DNA of 64,000 nucleotides from Lachnospiraceae bacterium (GTDB lineage Bacteria; Bacillota; Clostridia; Lachnospirales; Lachnospiraceae). Position numbers and translations under genes: made by a program. The notes under the pieces were generated by a model, which saw only the letters and a program-made list of their open reading frames with translations, made no database searches and was not told the DNA's origin. Below are positions 44,784-52,595 of the stretch, in pieces; positions within the stretch are counted from its first letter, which is position 1; every line of letters starts with the position of its first letter. The DNA lies in contig BLMC01000003.1 of the NCBI GenBank assembly GCA_011959805.1, positions 38,507-102,506 of the forward strand. The letters run 5' to 3'.

Positions 44784-45012
44784 ACAGAAACAACAGTACA
44801 CTCGGAAAAAAAGATATTATTCTTTATAGAGATTCTCTTAGAAAGTTTTACTTGTGTGAAGTTTTGTTTGTGTAAAAAGGGATGGCTTCTCGGAAGCAAA
44901 TAGGGGGAAATTGTTATAGAGCGTTTCAATGTGTAATGTGGCTTTTAGAGAGGAATCAAGTGTAAAAGGAACAGTACAAAAAAAAGGATGTGTTCATCCT
45001 TTTTTTTGTTTT
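44784..45012 (+). ncRNA. Candidate structured non-coding RNA, about 225 nt
   Basis: The segment lies between a good promoter and a perfect intrinsic terminator and has no convincing reading frame or ribosome site on the + strand. By hand folding: an outer helix TACACT (44797-44802) with AGTGTA (44959-44964); a long helix 44831-44845 with 44942-44957 (GATTC/GAATC, then nine further pairs around one A-A mismatch and one bulged G); local hairpins AAAGA/TCTTT (44810-44825), TTTTAC/GTAAAA (44846-44877) and GCTTC-TCG-GAAGC (44885-44897); then the terminator. I do not recognise a known class; a 6S-like role or a leader is possible. No covariance could be tested. Confidence 0.5.
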
Positions 45013-45013
45013 A
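44976..45013 (+). terminator. Perfect 15-bp tetraloop terminator of the candidate ncRNA
   Basis: ACAAAAAAAAGGATG (44976-44990), loop TGTT, CATCCTTTTTTTTGT (44995-45009), then TTTT. Confidence 0.9.
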
Positions 45014-45193
45014 TCTCCGTCAAAAAACGTCCACTTCTATAAATAGTGAGAAAATACAATTTTGTTTTAATAGGTGTATAATCTGAGACTAAGATAAGCC
45101 AGTTTATCTTGGCAGAAAAGATGCACACAATCCCGCACAGTGGAAATATACTGTCAAAATGGAGCATGAGGCGTGCAATTGTTGCACAATTTT
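45014..45193. other. Non-coding gap with small hairpins
   Basis: Holds a TATAAT at 45077-45082, a hairpin AAGATAA/TTATCTT (45091-45110) and GTGCAA-ttg-TTGCAC (45173-45187). It could encode a second short RNA or belong to the 3' end of the minus-strand gene; nothing is decisive. Confidence 0.3.
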
Positions 45194-45469
45194 CTAAAAT
45201 GCATCATGCACATCACCATATTTAGTCATATTTCCAATAGTATTTTGAAATTTTGTCTCACGACTCACTGTAATCTGGCTTGCTAAATCCATATATTTAA
45301 TAAAAATTTCTTCCACGGTCATATTTTTTTCTTTTGCTATTTCCTCCATGATTGGTTTGAGTTTTTCCAACTGGAAAGAAACGCGCGTTTTTTGCGGGTC
45401 AAAATCTTTTAGTACGCGGTCAGCATACTCATTAATACGTTCTAGTAGGTCTTTATCCTCTGTTGACAT
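45194..45469 (-). CDS. Small conserved-looking protein, function unknown
   Basis: A 91-residue charged, largely helical protein beginning MSTEDKDLLERINEYADRVL. It contains KTRVSFQLEKLKPIMEEIAKEKNMTVEEIFIKYMDLASQ, which splits into two helices, the second of which could be a small interaction module. No named family is recognised. A good ribosome site (AGGAAAGGAAG) lies about 10 bases before the ATG on the minus strand. It is divergent from the ECF sigma factor gene, and its promoter must lie in the 230-base gap between them. Confidence 0.55.
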   Translation of the reverse strand: MSTEDKDLLERINEYADRVLKDFDPQKTRVSFQLEKLKPIMEEIAKEKNMTVEEIFIKYMDLASQITVSRETKFQNTIGNMTKYGDVHDAF

Positions 45470-45602
45470 AATTTATAATCTTCCTTTCCTAAATATTAAA
45501 GAGAATAGCATTCTCTCTAAATTACTATAACATAATGTATTTTTGTTGTCAAAAATAGCCATTACATAAACAAAACAATATTTTATGAAACATGTTTTTA
45601 TA

Positions 45603-45611
45603 TGTTATAAT
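45603..45611 (+). promoter_or_regulatory. Extended -10 promoter upstream of the ECF sigma gene
   Basis: TGTTATAAT at 45603-45611 is a perfect TGn-TATAAT. TGAAAC at 45586-45591, 14 bases upstream of the TATAAT, resembles an ECF-type -35 and could reflect autoregulation, but the spacing is short for a standard pair. Confidence 0.5.
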
Positions 45612-45700
45612 TTAGAAAAGTTTGCAACCAAATATAAAAAAATCCTTCTTATATAGAAAAGGAATTAGAAATTGTTAAGAACAATAAAGGAGGTTATCAT

Positions 45701-46258
45701 TTGGAAGACAATGAGATTATTGAATTATTTTGGAAGCGTTCACAACAAGCAATTGTGGAAACAGATTGTAAGTATGGTGGACGATTGCAAAATTTATCTA
45801 TGAATATATTGCATGATCGAGAAGACGCGGAAGAATGTGTGAATGATACATATCATGCAACATGGAATACGCTGCCCCCTAAACACCCTAATTATTTTTT
45901 TGCTTATTTGGCAAAGCTTACGCGCAATTTTTCTTTTGGAAAGTATGATTATTATCATGCACAGAAGCGAGATGTGACTGTAGTAGAATTGAGTGAGGAG
46001 ATTGAAAATTGTATTCCGGCGCCTAGTGATTTTGAACGAAAGATGGACAGTGCAGAAATTGGGCGTATTATCAGTGATTTTTTATATAAACAATCAGTAG
46101 ATATGAGAATGATGTTTGTGCGTCGTTATTGGTATATGGATTCTGTCAAAGATATTGCAAAAACATTTCATGTAAGTGAGAGCAAAGTAAAATCGGTTTT
46201 GTTTCGCATGAGAAATCGGCTTCGGAAATATCTGGAGGAGGGAGGGATACAATTATGA
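45701..46258 (+). CDS. ECF-type RNA polymerase sigma factor
   Basis: A 185-residue sigma-70-family protein. Region 2 (about 5-90) includes HDREDAEECVNDTYHATWNTLP, and region 4 (about 130-180) includes a helix-turn-helix DIAKTFHVSESKVKSVLFRMRNRLRKYL. The start is TTG at 45701, chosen from AGGAGG at 45688-45693; no in-frame ATG fits. The stop overlaps the next gene by four bases. Pairing with a membrane anti-sigma candidate is the standard arrangement, so it should control a small regulon, plausibly including the serpin genes behind it. Confidence 0.9.
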   Translation: MEDNEIIELFWKRSQQAIVETDCKYGGRLQNLSMNILHDREDAEECVNDTYHATWNTLPPKHPNYFFAYLAKLTRNFSFGKYDYYHAQKRDVTVVELSEEIENCIPAPSDFERKMDSAEIGRIISDFLYKQSVDMRMMFVRRYWYMDSVKDIAKTFHVSESKVKSVLFRMRNRLRKYLEEGGIQL

Positions 46259-47106
46259 GGGGAAAAGATTTATTGAAATGCATGGAATATATTGACGATA
46301 AACTTATAGAGGAGGCATTAAATCCAACAATTGACCTACATAAAAATAATTTTTCTACTCCCAAATGGGGGATTGTAGCTGCTGGTATAGTAGTGATTGG
46401 TGTTTCGGCAGCTACATTCTGGTCTCATCAAAATACAAATACCAGTTTAGTAGAAGAGCAATTTGTAGAGCACACGGACAATTCTGTTGCTACTCAGCCA
46501 GAAACAGAAATAAACGATAAAGACCAAGGCGATGCTAAAAGATTACAGGAAAGAGGAGTGATGACAGAGATGGCAGCGGATGTACCAACTTATGCAATGG
46601 AAGAAAAGATAGACGAGCAAGCACTTGCAAGTAAAAATTCAGTAGACTCAGAACTGTTAAAAGAAAATACAATTGAAGAATCAAGGTCCGCGTATATTAT
46701 TGTCAGTGACTACTATGCAGAAAAAGACACCCCTGTCCACAATGACCTAGTGCCCAAAAAAGGAACGGTTCTTTGTTATCCTTATTTGCGAGAAACTATA
46801 AATTATTATGCAGAACAGGAAAAAACATCGGATGTAATAGATAGCAAAATTTATGCTTATCAAATAGTGATTGATCTTTATGGAGAGATTTCAACAGCAA
46901 ATGATACACAATATGAAGACTTATATCACACAGAGGCAGGAAATGCGCTTATTGAACAAGAGTACCAGCGTTTGATTAATTTAGGATACGCAGTAAATTT
47001 ATCTGAGGATTTTCAGTTGACAGGAATTTTTACAAAAGCAGAAATTGATACGTTCCAAGCAGCTCCAGAATTCGGTTATATTTTTCGATTTGGAAATGAA
47101 TCGTAA
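46255..47106 (+). CDS. Putative membrane anti-sigma factor
   Basis: A 283-residue single-pass membrane protein. A short cytoplasmic N-terminus (KCMEYIDDKLIEEAL, the pattern of many clostridial anti-sigma proteins following ECF genes) is followed by a transmembrane helix at about 38-56 (WGIVAAGIVVIGVSAATFW) and a large extracytoplasmic domain with an acidic linker. The outer domain (about 140-283) has no recognisable fold. The overlap with the sigma gene (ATGA) supports a functional pair. The outer domain would be the natural sensor; what it senses is unknown. Confidence 0.75.
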   Translation: MRGKDLLKCMEYIDDKLIEEALNPTIDLHKNNFSTPKWGIVAAGIVVIGVSAATFWSHQNTNTSLVEEQFVEHTDNSVATQPETEINDKDQGDAKRLQERGVMTEMAADVPTYAMEEKIDEQALASKNSVDSELLKENTIEESRSAYIIVSDYYAEKDTPVHNDLVPKKGTVLCYPYLRETINYYAEQEKTSDVIDSKIYAYQIVIDLYGEISTANDTQYEDLYHTEAGNALIEQEYQRLINLGYAVNLSEDFQLTGIFTKAEIDTFQAAPEFGYIFRFGNES

Positions 47107-47165
47107 AATAAGTAAGTGAAATTATGAAATCAATAAATAAAGAGTATAAGGAAGGGGATAATTTT

Positions 47166-48497
47166 ATGATAAAAAAGGGAATAATTATTACAGTAGTAAT
47201 TCTTATGGCAGCCTGTGTTTTCAGTGCGTGTGCACGTAAGGCAAAGACACCATCCGCTGTAACATCTATAGAACAGAAAGAAAATAAAGGTTCGCAACAG
47301 GAATCAAACAGTTTAACAGAAAATACAGTACAGAATGTATGTATTGACTATCAGATTGAATCCTATAAAAATGTTCAAAAATTTGGATATATGCTATTTG
47401 CACAACATATCAATGACAAAAATCCGGTAATTTCGCCTGTGTCAGCGTATCTGGCACTTTCTATGGCGGGCTGTGGAGCAAATGGAGCAACAAAGGAAGA
47501 ATTTTATAATGTCCTTGGCAATGATATGTTGCCGCTTTCCGATGATATGATGAATCGACTTCCGACAACAGGAGATTGGATGAATCTTTCGATCGCCAAT
47601 TCTGCGTGGATTGATAATAAGTTCGTTGCGGATGCAACATGGCTTGGGACAGTAAAATCTCTAATGGATGCAGAAGTATTTCAAGATGAGCTTTCTACAG
47701 AACAAACAATGGACAAGATAAATAGATGGATTAACGATAAAACAAATGGACTGATTGATACAATGATAACACAGCCCTTAGATATACAGACACGTCTTGT
47801 ACTATTTAATACCGTCTATTTTAAGGGAAAATGGGAATTGCCTTTTGAGTCACAAAATACACGCAAAGAAGATTTTTATATACAAAAGGGACAAGGAACT
47901 GCCAATCAAGTTGAGATGATGAATTTGTATTTAACAGAATTGGAGTATATTGCAAATGATTGTATGGAAGGTGTTATTCTTCCTTATCAAAAAAACGATA
48001 TAAATAATGATGGAACATTGGCATTTATCGCACTGAAGCCAACAGGGGAGGAAACTATCAGAGATATTTATTCTAAGCTGACTGATGAGGTCATATCAGA
48101 TTTATTAGCCAAAGGACAGACTGAAATAGTCAATTTAAAACTGCCCAAATTTGAAGTGACTTTTGATAAGAAGCTTAATGAAAGTTTGATAAATATAGGA
48201 TTGACAGAATGTTTTGAGGAACAAAAAGCAAATTTTGACCAGTTAGGTAAAACGATAAATAATGATACACTGTATATAGATTTGGTTCGTCAGAAGGCAA
48301 AGATTATTGTGGATGAAGAAGGGACTGAGGCTGCGGCTGCAACAGAGGTTTTAATGATGGATAGAGGAGCAATGTTGATATCAGACCCAAGAGAAGTGTA
48401 TTTTAATGAACCGTTTATCTATATGATTATGGATATGCAAACAGATGTTCCGCTATTTTTAGGAATATTGGATAATCCCAATACAGAGACAAAATAG
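47166..48497 (+). CDS. Serpin lipoprotein (predicted inhibitory)
   Basis: A 443-residue serine protease inhibitor. The N-terminal signal ends in a lipobox (VFSAC), so it should be anchored to the outer face of the membrane. The serpin fold runs from about residue 50 to the end, with ISPVSAYLALSMAGCGANG, LFNTVYFKGKWELPF and FNEPFIYMIMD. The hinge of the reactive loop is a perfect inhibitory consensus (EEGTEAAAAT, Glu384 to Thr393). Counting from the hinge glycine (P15, Gly386), P1 is Arg400 and P1' Gly401, so trypsin-like proteases are the predicted targets. The start at 47166 has AAGGAAGGGG; an upstream ATG at 47124 is weaker. The gene follows the anti-sigma gene by 59 bases. Confidence 0.92.
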   Translation: MIKKGIIITVVILMAACVFSACARKAKTPSAVTSIEQKENKGSQQESNSLTENTVQNVCIDYQIESYKNVQKFGYMLFAQHINDKNPVISPVSAYLALSMAGCGANGATKEEFYNVLGNDMLPLSDDMMNRLPTTGDWMNLSIANSAWIDNKFVADATWLGTVKSLMDAEVFQDELSTEQTMDKINRWINDKTNGLIDTMITQPLDIQTRLVLFNTVYFKGKWELPFESQNTRKEDFYIQKGQGTANQVEMMNLYLTELEYIANDCMEGVILPYQKNDINNDGTLAFIALKPTGEETIRDIYSKLTDEVISDLLAKGQTEIVNLKLPKFEVTFDKKLNESLINIGLTECFEEQKANFDQLGKTINNDTLYIDLVRQKAKIIVDEEGTEAAAATEVLMMDRGAMLISDPREVYFNEPFIYMIMDMQTDVPLFLGILDNPNTETK

Positions 48498-48624
48498 ATT
48501 ACATATGTGTGGATTTGGTGTTAAGTTTAAGGTACAAAAGAAGTAGTCTCTCAAAATCTTTTTTGCAAAGTAAGGTACAAAAAGGTTCCAAGAAGCTATA
48601 GAAGGACAAAGGGAGGAAAAATAA
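48498..48624. other. Short gap between the two serpin genes
   Basis: No terminator seen. TAAGGTACAAAA occurs twice, 43 bases apart (48529 and 48572), and a strong GGGAGG site precedes the second serpin. It is probably part of one transcript. Confidence 0.4.
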
Positions 48625-49851
48625 ATGGCGTTTTTCAAAAAAGAGGTACAAAAAACAAATGAGAGTGTTCAAAAGTTTGGATATGATTTATTTTGCCAAA
48701 ATATGCAGAATAAAAATCCTGTGTTGTCACCAATATCGGCATACTTAACACTTGTGATGGCAGGCTGTGGGGCAGATGGAACTACTAAAACAGAATTTTT
48801 AGAAGTTCTTGGAAATGATATGATGACACTTGCTGCAGATATGATAAATACATTTTCTGTACAAGAAGAATCTTTAAAACTCTCCATTGCGAATTCCGCT
48901 TGGATTGACCAAAGTTTTACTGTCAATACAACATGGTCAGACACTATAAAATCTCTGATGGGAGGAGATATATTTGGAGTAAATCTTACCTCCAATGAGA
49001 CGATGGACAAAATCAATCGCTGGATTGCAGATCGAACAAACGGATTGATTGACCAAATGCTGACAGAGCCGTTGAAACCAAAAGAGCTTATAAAACTTGC
49101 GCTGTTTAATACCATATATTTTAAGGGCAGATGGGAGAATCCATTCAAGCCTTTTAATACACAAAAAGAAGCTTTTTATCTGTTGGATGAAAGTAATCAC
49201 CATTGGTTTAAACGACATTCTGTACAGACTGATATGATGTGTGATAGAACAGCAGAAGTAGGGTATATTGCAAATGATTTTGTAGAAGGAGTAATTTTGC
49301 CTTATCAAAATAATCAGAAAAAAGATTCAGGATTTCTTGTATTTGACTGTCAGAATATGGGGAAAAGATATTGTTGTAAAGGATTCGGATTTATCGCGTT
49401 AAAGTCAAAAGGAAAGGATTCCATCAGAGATGTTTGTAGTAAGTTAAATGGTCATGTTATGCATGAATTGTTGTCACATAGGGAAGTAGAACTGCTTGAC
49501 TTAAAGGTGCCTCGATTTAAGAGTGCATTTGATGTGAATTTGATCGAGAGTCTTACAAAAATGGGGCTGATAGAATGTTTTGATAGAAATAAAGCGAATC
49601 TTTCTTTGATGGGAAGAGATACAAAAACAGGGATTACCCTATACGTTAGCCTTGTGAGACAGAATGTGGTATTCACAGTGGATGAGGAAGGCACTGAGGC
49701 AGCAGCGACTACAGAGCTTTTAGGATGCTTGCGGGCAATGGAACAGCCGCGCAAAAAAATGTATTTTAATGAGCCGTTTATATATATGGTTATGGATTTG
49801 GAAAGAGAATTACCGTTATTTATTGGAATATTAGATAATCCCCAGATGTAA
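48625..49851 (+). CDS. Second serpin, no signal peptide (predicted cytoplasmic)
   Basis: A 408-residue paralogue of the preceding serpin. It shares ISAYLTLVMAGCGADG, INRWIADRTNGLIDQML, LALFNTIYFKGRWENPF and FNEPFIYMVMD, but starts MAFFKKEVQK without a signal or lipobox. The hinge is inhibitory (EEGTEAAATT, Glu354-Thr363), and the 17-residue rule gives P1 Arg370 with P1' Ala, so the pair shares a predicted trypsin-like specificity. Two Cys-containing insertions, one near residue 245 (FDCQNMGKRYCCKG) and a loop near 190, set it apart. GGGAGG and an ATG fix the start. It is either a true intracellular inhibitor or a copy that lost its export signal. Confidence 0.9.
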   Translation: MAFFKKEVQKTNESVQKFGYDLFCQNMQNKNPVLSPISAYLTLVMAGCGADGTTKTEFLEVLGNDMMTLAADMINTFSVQEESLKLSIANSAWIDQSFTVNTTWSDTIKSLMGGDIFGVNLTSNETMDKINRWIADRTNGLIDQMLTEPLKPKELIKLALFNTIYFKGRWENPFKPFNTQKEAFYLLDESNHHWFKRHSVQTDMMCDRTAEVGYIANDFVEGVILPYQNNQKKDSGFLVFDCQNMGKRYCCKGFGFIALKSKGKDSIRDVCSKLNGHVMHELLSHREVELLDLKVPRFKSAFDVNLIESLTKMGLIECFDRNKANLSLMGRDTKTGITLYVSLVRQNVVFTVDEEGTEAAATTELLGCLRAMEQPRKKMYFNEPFIYMVMDLERELPLFIGILDNPQM

Positions 49852-49957
49852 GCATTTATAAATTTTTATTTTTATTCTTTTAATCGTATTAAATATCTGT
49901 TAGAATGTTTAAGTATGTTTATATTTAAGAGAATATTGTTTAGGAGGAGTAATAAAT

Positions 49958-51199
49958 ATGGCAGTAATTAGACCATTTTGCGCTTACAGACCTAAAAAGG
50001 GATTAGAGGAAAAAATAGCAGCGCTTCCGTATGACGTTTATAATCGGGAAGAGGCATGTGCAGCAGTTAAGAATAATTCACTCTCATTCTTGAATATTGA
50101 TCGCGCTGAGACACAGTTTGATAGCAATGTTGACATATACGCTGACGAGGTTTATCAAAAAGCACATGATTTGCTTTGGGATAAAATCCATAAAGGAATA
50201 TTTGTTCGAGAAGAAGTTCCTGTATATTATATCTATGAGTTGACAATGCAGGGGCGTATTCAAACTGGAATTGTAGCGTGCGCAAGTGTGGATGATTATC
50301 AAAACCAAGTGATTAAAAAACATGAAAATACACGTGCGGACAAAGAACTTGATCGCATCCGTCATGTGGCAACTTGCGAGGCACAGACAGGACCTATTTT
50401 TCTGGCTTACAGAGCAAATGATATTGTGAAAGAGACGATTGCAAAGACAAAAGAACAGCCAACTCTTTATGATTTTACTGCGGAGGATGGGATTGTACAT
50501 AGAGTTTGGCGTATTAGTGATAAGGAAGAGATTGCTGCCATAAAACAGGCATTTGAAGGGATTTCACAGATTTATATTGCAGATGGGCATCATCGTTGTG
50601 CATCAGCTGTCAAAGTAGGTTTGGAAAAACGAAAGAAACAACCTAACTATACTGGTGAGGAAGAATTTAATTATTTCTTGTCCGTTTTATTTGCAGATGA
50701 AGAACTGATGATTATGGATTATAACCGAGTTGTGAAAGATTTGAATGGACTTTCTGCTGTACAGTTCGTAGAGTCTATTAATAAAGTTTATTCAATTATT
50801 TCAAAAAGTGCAATTTGTCAGAAACCAACACACAAAGGACAGATATCTATGTTGTTGGAGGACATCTGGTATTTGCTGGAGTTGAAATCGGAATACCAAA
50901 GTGATGACCCTGTGGAGGGGCTTGACGTGGCAGTTTTACAAAATCATGTGCTGGCACCAATTCTTGGTATTCAAGACCCAAAAACTGATCAGCGTATTGA
51001 TTTTGTAGGTGGTATTAGAGGGATAGAAGAACTTGAGAAACGAGTAAAGTTAGATGCTAAAGTGGCGTTTGCTATGTATCCAACTTCTATCCATGAACTT
51101 TTTAGTGTTGCGGATGCCAATATGCTTATGCCGCCAAAGTCTACTTGGTTTGAGCCAAAGCTTCGGAGCGGATTGTTTATTCATACAATTAATGATTAA
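49958..51199 (+). CDS. DUF1015 family protein
   Basis: A 413-residue soluble protein (MAVIRPFCAYRPKKGLEEKIAALPYDVYNREEA), the typical DUF1015/COG4198 beginning. Further blocks are FLNIDRAE, HENTRADKELDRIRHV, IYIADGHHRCASAVKVG and FAMYPTSIHELFSVADANMLMPPKSTWFEPKLRSGLFIH. Its biochemical function is not settled as far as I know. From memory, DUF1015 genes often sit next to serA and serC, hinting at a serine-related role. Here serCA lies 5.3 kb upstream with the ncRNA and sigma/serpin block in between. Confidence 0.88.
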   Translation: MAVIRPFCAYRPKKGLEEKIAALPYDVYNREEACAAVKNNSLSFLNIDRAETQFDSNVDIYADEVYQKAHDLLWDKIHKGIFVREEVPVYYIYELTMQGRIQTGIVACASVDDYQNQVIKKHENTRADKELDRIRHVATCEAQTGPIFLAYRANDIVKETIAKTKEQPTLYDFTAEDGIVHRVWRISDKEEIAAIKQAFEGISQIYIADGHHRCASAVKVGLEKRKKQPNYTGEEEFNYFLSVLFADEELMIMDYNRVVKDLNGLSAVQFVESINKVYSIISKSAICQKPTHKGQISMLLEDIWYLLELKSEYQSDDPVEGLDVAVLQNHVLAPILGIQDPKTDQRIDFVGGIRGIEELEKRVKLDAKVAFAMYPTSIHELFSVADANMLMPPKSTWFEPKLRSGLFIHTIND

Positions 51200-51264
51200 A
51201 ATTAAAAAGCTGGTATGCCTCTATAGGGTTGTATCATATGATATACGAATGGATGTGAAAGAAA

Positions 51265-52149
51265 ATGTTGTTGAATGAGATGGAGTTAGATATTGAGCAA
51301 ATAACGGAAAATTTGAATGCCTTTGAGAAATTTCTTGATGCTTTGCCGGAGAAAGCCCTTGGCCTTGGAGTTAGGGTATTGTTTGCAGCATTCTTGTTTT
51401 TTGTGGGTTCTAAGTTAATCAAACTAATTCGGAGAATAACAAAACGGTCACTTCAGAGGGCAAATATAGAAACAGGTGTCATTCAATTTCTGGATGGACT
51501 GATAAAAGCCTCATTATATGGTATTTTGGCTTTAATGATTGCCGGTAATTTTGGCTTTGATGCGACAAGCGTAGTTGCGCTTGTCGGTTCTGCTGGTGTG
51601 ACAATTGGTCTTGCTTTGCAGGGATGTCTGAGTAACCTTGCAGGTGGTGTATTGATACTTTTGCTTAAACCATTTCGTGTAGGTGATTTTATTACAGAAT
51701 CAGGGTTAGGTACAGAAGGAACGGTCAAAGAGATTGGCATTATTTATACGAAGCTTATGACAACAGATGGGAAAATAGTTGTTCTACCAAATGGCAATCT
51801 TGCAAACAGCTCAATTACAAATGCAACAGATACACCCATTCGGCGTGTAGACCTTATCATTGGCATTTCTTATAATGCGGATATTAGATTAGCAAAAGAA
51901 ACACTTCAAAAAGTGATAAATGATGATATAGATGTTCTTCACAATGAACCAGAGATTGTGTATGTAAATGCGCTTGCAGATAGCGCGGTTGAACTAGGTA
52001 TGCGTTGTTTTTGTGAGAATCCTAAATATTGGGATGTGCGCTGGCGATTGCTTGAGAATGTAAAAAATGCTCTGGATGAAGCAAATATCGAGATTCCCTA
52101 TCAACAGTTGTCGGTCCATGTGGAACAAAAGATTGATAACAAGGATTAA
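51265..52149 (+). CDS. Small-conductance mechanosensitive channel (MscS family)
   Basis: A 294-residue membrane protein with three helices in the first 140 residues. The third is the pore helix with the Gly/Ala-rich VVALVGSAGVTIGLALQG, followed by NLAGGVLILLLKPFRVGDFI and the beta domain (GTVKEIGIIYTKLMTTDGK, VVLPNG). MscS channels release solutes upon hypo-osmotic shock. The start at 51265 has only a weak site; Met6 is an alternative. No close partner gene. Confidence 0.93.
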   Translation: MLLNEMELDIEQITENLNAFEKFLDALPEKALGLGVRVLFAAFLFFVGSKLIKLIRRITKRSLQRANIETGVIQFLDGLIKASLYGILALMIAGNFGFDATSVVALVGSAGVTIGLALQGCLSNLAGGVLILLLKPFRVGDFITESGLGTEGTVKEIGIIYTKLMTTDGKIVVLPNGNLANSSITNATDTPIRRVDLIIGISYNADIRLAKETLQKVINDDIDVLHNEPEIVYVNALADSAVELGMRCFCENPKYWDVRWRLLENVKNALDEANIEIPYQQLSVHVEQKIDNKD

Positions 52150-52262
52150 CAGATTGATAAGACGTCGCCTGTACTAGATTTTACACGAATTTAAACACAA
52201 TACAAAAACAAAGAGAATTGTAACCAAATCAGTACATTTTAGAAAAGATTTTGAAAAATCAC

Positions 52263-52291
52263 TTTACAAAAAAGGATTTATCATCTATAAT
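52263..52291 (+). promoter_or_regulatory. Promoter of tRNA-Thr
   Basis: TTTACA (52263-52268), 17-base spacer, TATAAT (52286-52291), about 28 bases before the tRNA. Confidence 0.75.
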
Positions 52292-52319
52292 ATTTTTCGT
52301 GGTTGTAATTTTAACACAA

Positions 52320-52392
52320 GCTTCCATAGCGCAGTTGGTAGCGCAACTGATTCGTAATCAGTAGGTCGAGGGTTCGAGTCCCTTTGGAAGCT
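52320..52392 (+). tRNA. tRNA-Thr (anticodon CGT)
   Basis: Complete 73-base cloverleaf. The acceptor stem GCTTCCA pairs with TGGAAGC, with discriminator T. The D arm is GCGC-AGTTGGTA-GCGC, the anticodon stem ACTGA/TCAGT carries loop TTCGTAA, giving anticodon CGT, and the T arm is GAGGG-TTCGAGT-CCCTT. CCA is not encoded. It reads ACG threonine codons. Own promoter and terminator. Confidence 0.95.
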
Positions 52393-52399
52393 TTTTACT

Positions 52400-52431
52400 G
52401 AGACATGATTTTTATCGCGTCTCTTATTTTT
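52400..52431 (+). terminator. Terminator after tRNA-Thr
   Basis: GAGACATGAT pairs with ATCGCGTCTC (one A-C mismatch, one T-G), loop TTTT, then a T-rich tail from 52424. Confidence 0.75.
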
Positions 52432-52516
52432 ATGCACACAGGCATCCAAGTGAAATTTGTCAGCAGAAGTTGGCGAGTGTCTGGCGTGTAAGTAGGGGAA
52501 GTAACCTTTCCTACTT
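52431..52516. repeat. Dispersed intergenic element copy C plus hairpin copy
   Basis: 52431-52496 aligns with the element at 15592-15657. It is followed by AAGTAGGGGAAG (52490-52501) pairing with CCTTTCCTACTT (52505-52516), a member of the dispersed hairpin family. Another partial copy (GCGTAGGAAAGTAGTTCGC) lies near 52534. Confidence 0.45.
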
Positions 52517-52595
52517 GATTATACATAAGTGTGCGTAGGAAAGTAGTTCGCAGAGAGTAGGAAAAAAATATATAAGTATAGAGAACAGGGAAAAT

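Noticed and set aside
44690..44929. 79-codon minus-strand open frame across the candidate ncRNA
   Set aside because: No credible ribosome site and random-looking protein; the promoter and terminator point to + strand transcription.
48669..49148. 159-codon minus-strand open frame opposite the second serpin
   Set aside because: Mirror of the serpin coding frame; the serpin motifs on the + strand are decisive.
45701..49851. Sigma/serpin block as a transposon or prophage insertion
   Set aside because: No integrase, transposase, target-site duplication or terminal inverted repeats were found, so only an unspecified insertion can be inferred.
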